Below are positions 37,677-45,365 of a stretch of 64,000 nucleotides of DNA, piece after piece. Each line of letters starts with the position of its first letter. Within the stretch, counting starts at the first letter, position 1. The position numbers and the translations under genes were made by a program. A model generated the notes under the pieces. The model saw only the letters and a program-made list of their open reading frames with translations. It did no database searches and was not told the DNA's origin. Source of the stretch: an uncultured Lachnospiraceae bacterium (GTDB lineage Bacteria > Bacillota > Clostridia > Lachnospirales > Lachnospiraceae); assembly GCA_946628415.1 (NCBI GenBank), contig CAMOWK010000003.1, positions 124,001 to 188,000 of the forward strand, given 5' to 3'.

Positions 37677-38864
37677 TTAGTATATCTGTTTATCAGGCAT
37701 TGAATCATGAATCTCTTTAATTTTATCAAAATTATCAGTAAAAAGCTTTACTATCTCCGGATCAAAAGAAGTTCCACTGCATCTTACTATCTCATTGTAA
37801 GCATCATCAAGCGACCAGCCTTTTTTATACATTCTTTCAGCTGTAAGAGCATCAAATACATCACATACGGAAATCATACGTGATATAAATGCAATCTCCT
37901 CACCTTTCATACCAAGATAACCGCTTCCATCCCATCTTTCATGATGCTCTCTTGCCATGATACGCGCAAGATGAAGTATCTCACCGGGGCATTTCTCAAG
38001 AAGTGCATCTCCGTAAAGAACATGATTCTTCATGATCTGATATTCTTCAGGCGTAAGCTTTGACGGTTTATCAAGTATCTCCTCACTTATCATAAGCTTT
38101 CCGATATCATGAGCCATGGCAGCTGTTGCAAGCTTATCAGAGTATTCGTCATCAAATCCGGCAGCCTTTGCCATAACCCTCATATACTCAGAAACTCTCT
38201 TGATATGTTCACCTGTGAGTTTGGACTTATTCTCACTTATTTCAGAAAGCGCGAATATAAGACCTTTTTCATTATTAATCATCGTTATGGCTGTTTCAAT
38301 ATTCTTATCAATGTAGTTACTGTTAATATCCACAACAAAATAAGTAATGATGGAAAGAACCGAAACCAGAAGAATATTCGGTATAGCCATATTAACAAAT
38401 ACATCTGAGTCTTCTATGCTGTATTCATAGATAAGAAGATTCTTATAATAAGTCTGAATAAATGCACTTAAGAAAATGCCGAGCGATGTAAGTAATGCAG
38501 TATAAAGAACAAAGGTTCTGTCAAAATAAAGAGCCGCTATAAGAAGGGGAAAAAGAACCAACGCAAATGCATATGTCTTAAACTCTGTTATCATAAGTGT
38601 CATAATCGATACTGTAGCAAGTATGATTATATGTTTTGTATATGCCTTACCGCTCTTATCCATATATAAAACTACAAATGTAGGGATAAGAGCAAGCACA
38701 AAGGTTATACCCAGAACAACTGAAAGCATAACTATATCCACATCAACTACTATTGCAAAGTAAAAATAATATACAATAAGAAAATAAGCAAATATCCTAA
38801 GACATCTTGCTGATACTATATTGATATCGGATATGAAGTTCTGCATCATTTGTTTCTTATTCAT
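37677..38864 (-). CDS. Membrane HD-GYP domain protein (putative cyclic-dinucleotide phosphodiesterase)
   Basis: 395 residues with about six hydrophobic helices in the first 190 residues, then a cytoplasmic HD-GYP domain. The domain shows EHIKRVSEYM, HDIGK near residue 252, KNHVLYGDALL and HHERWDGSGYLGMKGEEI near residue 306. The canonical GYP is GYL here. HD-GYP proteins hydrolyse c-di-GMP or cyclic GMP-AMP, but no GGDEF protein is present in the window, so the substrate is uncertain. The membrane part resembles MASE-type or 6TM sensor regions without a recognised ligand. Confidence 0.88.
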   Translation of the reverse strand: MNKKQMMQNFISDINIVSARCLRIFAYFLIVYYFYFAIVVDVDIVMLSVVLGITFVLALIPTFVVLYMDKSGKAYTKHIIILATVSIMTLMITEFKTYAFALVLFPLLIAALYFDRTFVLYTALLTSLGIFLSAFIQTYYKNLLIYEYSIEDSDVFVNMAIPNILLVSVLSIITYFVVDINSNYIDKNIETAITMINNEKGLIFALSEISENKSKLTGEHIKRVSEYMRVMAKAAGFDDEYSDKLATAAMAHDIGKLMISEEILDKPSKLTPEEYQIMKNHVLYGDALLEKCPGEILHLARIMAREHHERWDGSGYLGMKGEEIAFISRMISVCDVFDALTAERMYKKGWSLDDAYNEIVRCSGTSFDPEIVKLFTDNFDKIKEIHDSMPDKQIY

Positions 38865-38873
38865 AGAAAAGCA

Positions 38874-39209
38874 CTACTCCACTTTAATCGCATCACGCCA
38901 TGTATGATCCAGATCATAAAACTCACGCATTTCTTCAGTGAAAAGGTGAACTATAACATCATCATAATCAAGAAGTATCCAGCCTCCGTCAGCTCTGCCT
39001 TCACGATTCTTAAGAGGTTCATTTCTTTTATACATCTCTTCTTCAACACTGTCGCAGAGAGCTTCAATCTGAAGTCTGCTGCCTCCGCTGGCTATAACAA
39101 AGTATTCAGCTATGGTGGTCATTTCCGAAATATCAAGTATATTGATATCTGCAGCCTTCTTATCAATGAGTGCCGCTTTAATTACTTCAACCTTTTCTTT
39201 AATATCCAT
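38874..39209 (-). CDS. rsfS: Ribosomal silencing factor RsfS
   Basis: Binds L14 on the 50S subunit and blocks subunit joining in starvation. 111 residues with the family block DINILDISEMTTIAEYFVIASG, the DGGWILLDYDDVIVHLF motif and EMREFYDLDHTW. Full length. It follows yqeK with a 21-base gap. In most Firmicutes it is in a cluster with nadD and yqeK. Confidence 0.96.
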   Translation of the reverse strand: MDIKEKVEVIKAALIDKKAADINILDISEMTTIAEYFVIASGGSRLQIEALCDSVEEEMYKRNEPLKNREGRADGGWILLDYDDVIVHLFTEEMREFYDLDHTWRDAIKVE

Positions 39210-39230
39210 ATTAAAATCCCTTATAAAAAA

Positions 39231-39803
39231 CTATTTATTTCTGTTCTTTATGTAATACTTATAAGTCTCTTCCGTCATTTCATCAATAACAGCCTTTTTA
39301 CCGTCAAGGAAATCGAGAGTATTCTTCAGTATATGTATGATAGCCTTATCCAGATCAATATAAGCTTCTTTTCTTATTTCGGTAAGCTCAAAAATAAGCT
39401 TCCTGTTAGGCTCAATATAATCAGCAACAAAGATAATCTTTTCAAGAAGCGTCATAGCCGGTTTGCCTGTAGTATGACATGCAATTGCCGAAAGAATCTC
39501 TTCATCCTTAACTCCGTATTTTTCTCTGGCATAATATGCACCAAGCTTACCATGCAAAAGATCCGGATTCTCCTTTTCGGAATCATTCACAGGTATCCCG
39601 AGTTTTACAGCCTTCTTTAATTTTTCCTCCGTAGGAATGCATTTTGCATTATCATGAAGCAGTCCGGCAATCCTTGCTCTTTTAATATCTTCGCCATAGC
39701 GAAACGCAAGATTTGCGGCTGTATACTCTACTCCTATGGAATGAACATATCTTTTATCATTAAGCTTCTGCTTAAGCTTACGACACATTTCTTCTCTGTC
39801 CAT
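39231..39803 (-). CDS. yqeK: YqeK family HD-domain nucleotide hydrolase
   Basis: A 190-residue HD-domain protein of the YqeK family; members are reported as diadenosine tetraphosphate hydrolases. The metal-binding residues are visible in HSIGVEYTAANLA, LLHDNAK and ACHTTGKPAMTLLEKIIFVADYIEP-type spacing (positions about 20-125). GGAG lies upstream of the ATG. It is directly followed by rsfS. Confidence 0.92.
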   Translation of the reverse strand: MDREEMCRKLKQKLNDKRYVHSIGVEYTAANLAFRYGEDIKRARIAGLLHDNAKCIPTEEKLKKAVKLGIPVNDSEKENPDLLHGKLGAYYAREKYGVKDEEILSAIACHTTGKPAMTLLEKIIFVADYIEPNRKLIFELTEIRKEAYIDLDKAIIHILKNTLDFLDGKKAVIDEMTEETYKYYIKNRNK

Positions 39804-39806
39804 AAA

Positions 39807-40814
39807 CTACTGCTCCAAATAATACTTCTTTGCGAAATTCCATGAATCCTTACACATGGTTTCAAGATTCTTTTCAGCTACCCAGCCAAGTTCTTCTTTA
39901 GCTTTAGACGGATCGGCATAGCATACAGCTATATCTCCTGAACGTCTCGGCTTTATAACATACGGAATCTTAATGTCATTAGCTGCTTCAAATGCCTTGA
40001 CAATATCAAGAACGCTGTAGCCTGTTCCCGTACCAAGATTATAAACATTAACGCCGGTGCTGTTTACCGCTTTATCGAGTGCATTTACATGCCCCTTTGC
40101 AAGATCTACAACATGAATGTAATCTCTGACACCGGTTCCGTCATGAGTATCATAGTCATCGCCAAAAACACCAAGACTCGGAAGCTTTCCAACGGCCACC
40201 TGCATAATGTATGGCATAAGATTGTTTGGTATACCATTTGGAACTTCACCGAGAAGACCGCTTTCATGAGCCCCGATAGGATTAAAGTATCTGAGAAGTA
40301 CAACACTGAAATCCTTATCAGCATTAGCAACGTCAGTAAGTATACCCTCAAGCATAAGCTTTGTAGAACCGTATGGGTTAGTTGTTGAAAGAGGGAAATC
40401 CTCAAGAATCGGAACTGTCTTCGGAGAACCGTAAACCGTTGCAGATGAACTGAAAATGATTCTCTTGCAGTTATACTCTTTCATAAGTTTGATTAAGTTT
40501 ATTGTACCTGAAATATTATTCTCATAATACAGAAGCGGCTTTTCAACGGACTCACCAACCGCTTTAAGACCTGCAAAATGAATCACAGCATCAAAAGGAC
40601 CGTTCTGAAAAGGTGCTCGCATAGACTCTATATCAAGAAGGTCAGCCTTAAAAAACTGAGGTCTCTTTCCTGTAATAGTTTCTATCTTATCTACAACCTC
40701 TTCCTTGGAATTGTAAAGATTATCAAAAATCGTAACTTCATGTCCTGAATTTAAAAGTTCTACAACTGTATGTGAACCTATATAGCCTGTGCCTCCTGTT
40801 ACAAGTACTCTCAT
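39807..40814 (-). CDS. galE: UDP-glucose 4-epimerase
   Basis: Interconverts UDP-glucose and UDP-galactose using bound NAD. The short-chain dehydrogenase fold is shown by [13 protein letters not shown] near the N-terminus and the catalytic YxxxK in NPYGSTK. Further family blocks are [15 protein letters not shown] and the C-terminal [16 protein letters not shown] 40814 has TGGAGG eight bases upstream, giving 335 residues. A TATAAT element at 40854-40859 (minus strand) is the probable -10 of its promoter, though no good -35 is seen. It precedes yqeK by three bases. Confidence 0.96.
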   Translation of the reverse strand: MRVLVTGGTGYIGSHTVVELLNSGHEVTIFDNLYNSKEEVVDKIETITGKRPQFFKADLLDIESMRAPFQNGPFDAVIHFAGLKAVGESVEKPLLYYENNISGTINLIKLMKEYNCKRIIFSSSATVYGSPKTVPILEDFPLSTTNPYGSTKLMLEGILTDVANADKDFSVVLLRYFNPIGAHESGLLGEVPNGIPNNLMPYIMQVAVGKLPSLGVFGDDYDTHDGTGVRDYIHVVDLAKGHVNALDKAVNSTGVNVYNLGTGTGYSVLDIVKAFEAANDIKIPYVIKPRRSGDIAVCYADPSKAKEELGWVAEKNLETMCKDSWNFAKKYYLEQ

Positions 40815-40879
40815 ATTGATGCCCTCCATAATCTCTTAATTAGAATTATCCGAATTATACTCTAAATACGCCATTCAAT

Positions 40880-40908
40880 TTGACGCTTTTAAAAAACTGT
40901 GATATATT
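40880..40908 (+). promoter_or_regulatory. Promoter of tRNA-Leu
   Basis: TTGACG and TATATT with a 17-base spacer, 46 bases upstream of the mature tRNA. Divergent from the galE -10 element 20 bases to the left. Confidence 0.85.
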
Positions 40909-40918
40909 ATCAAAGCTA

Positions 40919-40941
40919 CTTAGTGGCACTAAACCACTAAG
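40919..40941 (+). repeat. Inverted repeat in the tRNA-Leu precursor leader
   Basis: CTTAGTGG and CCACTAAG are perfect eight-base complements with a seven-base loop. The stem would lie at the 5' end of the primary transcript, between the promoter and the tRNA. No T run follows, so it is not a terminator. Confidence 0.7.
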
Positions 40942-40954
40942 AATCCTTATAAAC

Positions 40955-41038
40955 GCCGGCATGTCGGAATTGGCAGACGATGCAGACTCAAAATCTGTTG
41001 CAGGCAACTGCGTGTGGGTTCGAGTCCCACTGCCGGCA
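40955..41038 (+). tRNA. tRNA-Leu (anticodon CAA)
   Basis: An 84-base cloverleaf. The acceptor stem is GCCGGCA with TGCCGGC, the anticodon loop is CTCAAAA giving CAA, and the long class II variable arm has the stem GCAG-GCAA-CTGC. The T-arm is GTGGG-TTCGAGT-CCCAC. The 3' CCA is not encoded and must be added after transcription. It reads UUG codons. Confidence 0.97.
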
Positions 41039-41047
41039 GAACTTCTT

Positions 41048-41080
41048 AAGTCACAAATTTATGTGACTTTTCTTTTTTTT
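41048..41080 (+). terminator. Terminator of tRNA-Leu
   Basis: AAGTCACA and TGTGACTT form an eight-pair stem with a six-base loop followed by a T-rich tract. The tract overlaps the stop codon of the convergent sortase gene. Confidence 0.92.
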
Positions 41081-41975
41081 AATCAATCTTCTTAGCTACA
41101 ACTACATATCGACCGTTATCCACATGATAAGAACAGGTGGAAAGAGTTATAAGTTTGTCACCTACTCCGGCAGTATTACGGGTGTCATATGGTGTAAGGC
41201 TCTGACATGAGCTGATATAACTGAGCATCTGCCCTTCCTCATTCTCATCAACAAAGTTATATACAACGAATCCATCATAGTCATCACTGTAAATCTGAGT
41301 TTTAAATGCAGCGATTACTTCGTAGGTTCCTCTTTCGTAGATAGTATCGAAGTAAATGTATTTATGTTTATTAAAATAAGCCTCATCCTCATACTTCTGA
41401 ATGCTTCCAAACATGGTTCCACTCTTCATGTGATGGCCGTAAATTATAATATTGTCCGATACTTCATCTTCGATATTTGCACGTTCATCTATGAATATAG
41501 TACCTGAAATACTGTAATTACCATCGAAATCACGACGGAGATAATGCTCAGGATCTTCCTTGGTCTGCATAACAGGATAATCTATAGGCGTATCAGGAAT
41601 GCTTATCCAACCGATAAAATCCTTATTCTTTTTATAAATCTCACTGTATTTTGCAAGTATATACTTACCGTCTACTTCAACATACTTATCTTCATCTTCA
41701 TCAGTAGCAACTTCACCATTCTTCTTAAAATACTGCTGATCACCTATCGTCTCGTCATCTACCTTAAGATCGGCAATATCTGAAAATCCCTGTTCCGACT
41801 TGTTGATAGTATAAAAATAGTATGCAAGATATCCTGCAGAGCCAAGAAATGTAAGTATAAAAACCACAAGAAGTACATCAAGCAGTCTGGAAACCTTACG
41901 ATTCTTCTTGGATTTAGCACTCTCACCTTTTTTCTTTGAATTATTCTTTTTTGTTTCCTTTTCTTCTTTACTCAT
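41079..41975 (-). CDS. srtB: Class B-type sortase
   Basis: A membrane transpeptidase that anchors proteins to the wall. A basic tail (SKKKGESAKSKKNRKVSR region) precedes one helix at about residues 33-55. The catalytic His is at 181/182 in IIYGHHMKSGTMFGSI, the Cys is C281 in TLSTCSY, and the Arg is R289 in NGRYVV. The segment IDYPVMQTKEDPEHYLRRDFDG is typical of class B enzymes. No protein with an NPQTN-like sorting signal lies nearby. AAGGA is placed six bases upstream of the ATG, right after the Nudix gene, so the two are probably an operon. Confidence 0.9.
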   Translation of the reverse strand: MSKEEKETKKNNSKKKGESAKSKKNRKVSRLLDVLLVVFILTFLGSAGYLAYYFYTINKSEQGFSDIADLKVDDETIGDQQYFKKNGEVATDEDEDKYVEVDGKYILAKYSEIYKKNKDFIGWISIPDTPIDYPVMQTKEDPEHYLRRDFDGNYSISGTIFIDERANIEDEVSDNIIIYGHHMKSGTMFGSIQKYEDEAYFNKHKYIYFDTIYERGTYEVIAAFKTQIYSDDYDGFVVYNFVDENEEGQMLSYISSCQSLTPYDTRNTAGVGDKLITLSTCSYHVDNGRYVVVAKKID

Positions 41976-41984
41976 AGTTATTCC

Positions 41985-42437
41985 TTAATAGTATTTTTTA
42001 TTCCCCCATAGATTTGCCTTTTTGAGCATAGTATATTCACTGTATGCTTCATCAAGTATCTGTTTTTCATTTGGGAATTTTAATAAATGATATGCTTCAT
42101 GATATTTGTAATACCCTGAATCAAAGAAATACTCTTCTCTTTGAGGTTTACTGTGATAACTGTCAGACATCATAAGATACCAGTGTACATCCTTATCTAC
42201 AGTATCATAAGATGTATTAAAGGTGTAACTGGTCTTACCAATATACTTTATCAAATGTGCATCAACGCCACTTTCTTCTTTTACTTCCCTAAGGGCGGTA
42301 TCCGGATACTCCTCACCTTCTTCAACTGTTCCTTTAGGAAGTACCCAGCCTTCATACCTGTTCCTATAATTCTTATAAAGAAGTAGAATCTTACCTCTGA
42401 AAATTACCACACCCCCACAACTAACCGCTTCTATCAC
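41985..42437 (-). CDS. Nudix hydrolase
   Basis: A 150-residue Nudix protein with the full box GTVEEGEEYPDTALREVKEESGV (GX5EX7REUXEEXGU), residues about 35-57. The surrounding LPKGTVEEG and YIGKTSYTF resemble diphosphoinositol/diadenosine-polyphosphate type members; the substrate cannot be fixed. The start codon is GTG at 42437, behind a perfect AAGGAGG with eight bases spacing. It has its own promoter and is followed by the sortase gene. Confidence 0.9.
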   Translation of the reverse strand: MIEAVSCGGVVIFRGKILLLYKNYRNRYEGWVLPKGTVEEGEEYPDTALREVKEESGVDAHLIKYIGKTSYTFNTSYDTVDKDVHWYLMMSDSYHSKPQREEYFFDSGYYKYHEAYHLLKFPNEKQILDEAYSEYTMLKKANLWGNKKYY

Positions 42438-42478
42438 CTGTAGTTCCTCCTTCTGGGTGCGAATCTAAACTTGATAAA

Positions 42479-42507
42479 ATATTACCATGTATAAAAAATC
42501 ATTTCAA
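42479..42507 (-). promoter_or_regulatory. Promoter of the Nudix-sortase unit
   Basis: TTGAAA and TAATAT with a 17-base spacer on the minus strand, about 40 bases upstream of the GTG start. It lies directly after the stop codon of the upstream PBP gene, where no convincing terminator is seen. Confidence 0.8.
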
Positions 42508-42535
42508 GAACGGCTGTTATTTCCGCCATAAAAAA

Positions 42536-44035
42536 TTAATTATAATATGCATCAAATATCTTTCTGGCTACATATGCACCGGACAACTGATTAGAGTTAT
42601 AATCTTCAACTATTACACTTACTACAATGTCAGGATTTTCAGGATTGGAAAAGCCTACAAACCATGAATTACAATTACCTTCATTATCATATTCAGCTGT
42701 ACCGGTTTTTCCGGCAACTTTGTAGGAGGTATTTCCAAACTGACTTGAAGCAGTACCATATTCACAAACACTCTTTAAGTACTCAGTCAAAACAGACGCC
42801 TCATCCGTTGAAATGAGACGGTCATATGAACTGCTTCCAAACCTTGTTATAACAGCGCCATCAGAATTCTCAACACGATCAACCATATATGGTTTCATAA
42901 GTATTCCGCCATTTGCAACAGATGACATTATGAGTGCATTGTGAAGTGGTGTTATCTTGGTATCGCCCTGACCTATAACCGTCTGGGGAATTGCTGATTT
43001 ATCACTGGTAGAGTCAAGCGAAAAACTAGACTTGTTATAAGCAAAATCATACGGCAGTGATGAATTAAACATCATATCATCAGCAAGACTATGCAGACCA
43101 TCCATATCCAAGCCGATTCCAATATTTGAAAAACTGGTGTTACATGAATGAGCAAGAGATTGTTCAAGATTAACAGTTCCATGAGCATTATTGTGAGCAC
43201 AGTGGATTGTAACGTCATTAAACTTGCCTTTACTCTCACATACATACGAATAATCGTTATATGTTTGCGGATTTTCACGTATATACTCAAGAAGTGTAAG
43301 CGTTTTAAAAGTCGAACCCGGAGCATAAAGCCCTTGTGTGGCACGATTGAGCATTATAGTACTTTCTTTGCCTTCTTCAGTATGAATCTCTTCCCAGACA
43401 TTATCTATATCATTCGGATCAAAGCCCGGATTTGACAGATTGACAAGAATCTTCCCGGTATCAGGCTCCATAACAATAACAGCGCCTTTATTACCGTTTA
43501 ATGCATTGCTTGCCGCATTCTGGAGTTTATAATCCAGTGTCGTTACGACGGTATCACCAATATTCTTCTCGCCCATAAGGTCATTTTTTACCTGAGACAC
43601 TATATTATTATGGCTTCTTAACATATAAAAATTCATGGAAAGCTCTATGCCGCTTCTTCCGTAAGAATTATAACCTACAGAATGACAGAAAAGTTTGCCG
43701 TAAGGATAGCTTCTCGTTTCATTTCCGCTACTGTCAATAGCTGTTGTAGCTACAGTAACTCCGTCACTTGTTACGATATCACCCCTTATTATGTTCTTGG
43801 CATAAACATCCTGTCTTTTATTGCTTGTGTTGGCAATAACCTTGTCGGCATCGTGATATACAAAATAAATAATATAAGCAAACAAAGATAAAAACAGTAT
43901 TGCCGTAACATAAGTCATGAAGATAATAGGTCTGTTTTTGAGACGATTCCTTCTCTTTTCTGCCTTTTCACGTTCAATTAATTCATCTGTTGTCATATAG
44001 GGCTTCTCTTTCTGCCCGCTCTCTCTCTTTTTCAT
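42536..44035 (-). CDS. Class B penicillin-binding transpeptidase paired with an FtsW-type protein
   Basis: A PBP with one N-terminal helix and a transpeptidase domain carrying S241-TFK in APGSTFKTL, SCN in AHSCNTSF, and KTG at K443 in VAGKTGTAEYD. The domain before it is short (PbpA/FtsI-like, without PASTA repeats at the C-terminus). The preferred ATG at 44035 has AGAAGGGG upstream but overlaps the FtsW gene by 53 bases; an ATG at 43996 overlaps it by only 14 bases but has a weak site. It forms the second SEDS-PBP pair in the window, probably for septal or sporulation wall synthesis (inference). Confidence 0.88.
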   Translation of the reverse strand: MKKRESGQKEKPYMTTDELIEREKAEKRRNRLKNRPIIFMTYVTAILFLSLFAYIIYFVYHDADKVIANTSNKRQDVYAKNIIRGDIVTSDGVTVATTAIDSSGNETRSYPYGKLFCHSVGYNSYGRSGIELSMNFYMLRSHNNIVSQVKNDLMGEKNIGDTVVTTLDYKLQNAASNALNGNKGAVIVMEPDTGKILVNLSNPGFDPNDIDNVWEEIHTEEGKESTIMLNRATQGLYAPGSTFKTLTLLEYIRENPQTYNDYSYVCESKGKFNDVTIHCAHNNAHGTVNLEQSLAHSCNTSFSNIGIGLDMDGLHSLADDMMFNSSLPYDFAYNKSSFSLDSTSDKSAIPQTVIGQGDTKITPLHNALIMSSVANGGILMKPYMVDRVENSDGAVITRFGSSSYDRLISTDEASVLTEYLKSVCEYGTASSQFGNTSYKVAGKTGTAEYDNEGNCNSWFVGFSNPENPDIVVSVIVEDYNSNQLSGAYVARKIFDAYYN

Positions 44036-45365
44036 GACGTACCCCTTCTCTGTTAACCAGTATGAATACATACTGAACAACGGATAAAAGTATAAGAATA
44101 CTGTATAAGCTCGAAACACCACTGCTTATAAGCGGAAGTGTTATTCCGGTTGACGGTATGAACTTTGTGACGCCGCCTATATTTAAGAAAACCTGGAATA
44201 TAATACAGATTCCTATTCCGTATGTAAGGTATTTATAAAATGTATCTTTGCATTTCATAGCAAGATTCTGGATTGAAATAAATATCGAAAGATATATAAG
44301 TATGATTGCAAGTCCGAATATCGCACCAAGTTCCTCGCAGATTGCAGCGAAAATGAAATCAGATTCGGCTACAGGAATAAGCGTTGGCTTTCCATTTCCA
44401 AGTCCGGTTCCTGTAAAGCCTCCTGTTCCAATCGCAAAGAGCGATTCAGATACCTGATATCCGCCTGTGTCTCTAAATTTAAACGGATCTCTCCACGCTT
44501 CAACTCTGACCATAATATGTTTAAATAGTGAATTTTTAAACAGGACATATCCTGCTGCAACAGCAAAAACAAGAAGTCCGATTCCCAGTATCACGAATAT
44601 AGGACGTCCTGTGGCGAGATAAACCATCATTATATAACATATATAGAAAATCAGAACTGCACCAAAGTCATTTTCAGCTACAAGCACAAGCATAAACAGC
44701 GCAGCTATACATGCATTTACAAAGAAATCCCTAAGTCGTTCCGCCTTAAGTATCGAGCTTGCAACAAAAAACAGGAACAGTATCTTAACAAATTCCATCG
44801 GCTGAAGTGTAAGTCCGCCTATCTTTATCCAGTTACTTGCACCATATTTCGTTATTCCGAGGCCGGGAATAAATACAGTTATTAGAAGAAGCAGTCCTGA
44901 GATACTGTAAAACAGCGAAAGCTCTCTTAGTTTCTTAATCTTACCGAGAATAAACGGAACAGTAAATGTAAGGATCAGACCAACAGAACCCAGAACAAAC
45001 TGTTTTACAGCCGTCGAAAATTTAAGTCTCGTAAGAATGATATAGCCTATAAGCATCAGAAAAACTATATTATTCGTAAGCTCTTTCGATGCATTTTTGT
45101 AAAGCTTTGACATGATTATGAGGTAAAGAATCGACATACAGACTTCAGCCAGGTAAAGAATAAGAATTTCATTTGTCTTTTCTTTAATAAAAAGCGCAGC
45201 ATAACATACTGTATGTATGATAAACATATACATAATCTGCTTGATAATTATAACATTTCTCTTCTTCTCACTTTTCGCCGTAAAGTAGGTATAACACTTC
45301 AGGGTGTAAAGACACATAAAAAAAAGAATAATGTATTTTGATAATTCAGAAAATATTCTAAGCAT
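43983..45365 (-). CDS. ftsW: SEDS family protein, FtsW/SpoVE-like
   Basis: A 460-residue polytopic protein with about twelve hydrophobic segments, longer at the N-terminus than RodA. The SEDS signatures are present: GASNWIKIGGLTLQPMEFVKI, SDFIFAAICEELGAIFG and FIPSTGITLPLISSGVSSL. It is paired with the adjacent class B PBP. Choice between FtsW and a RodA-like paralogue is based on its placement near zapA and divIVA; the order is unusual compared with the dcw cluster. Confidence 0.85.
   Translation of the reverse strand: MLRIFSELSKYIILFFMCLYTLKCYTYFTAKSEKKRNVIIIKQIMYMFIIHTVCYAALFIKEKTNEILILYLAEVCMSILYLIIMSKLYKNASKELTNNIVFLMLIGYIILTRLKFSTAVKQFVLGSVGLILTFTVPFILGKIKKLRELSLFYSISGLLLLITVFIPGLGITKYGASNWIKIGGLTLQPMEFVKILFLFFVASSILKAERLRDFFVNACIAALFMLVLVAENDFGAVLIFYICYIMMVYLATGRPIFVILGIGLLVFAVAAGYVLFKNSLFKHIMVRVEAWRDPFKFRDTGGYQVSESLFAIGTGGFTGTGLGNGKPTLIPVAESDFIFAAICEELGAIFGLAIILIYLSIFISIQNLAMKCKDTFYKYLTYGIGICIIFQVFLNIGGVTKFIPSTGITLPLISSGVSSLYSILILLSVVQYVFILVNREGVRHEKERERAEREALYDNR

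Noticed and set aside
38850..39620. Plus-strand reading frame of 256 codons
   Set aside because: Overlaps rsfS and yqeK on the opposite strand; shadow of real genes.
42508..42535. Hairpin CGG-N9-CCG after the PBP gene as terminator
   Set aside because: Only three pairs and no T run on the transcribed strand.
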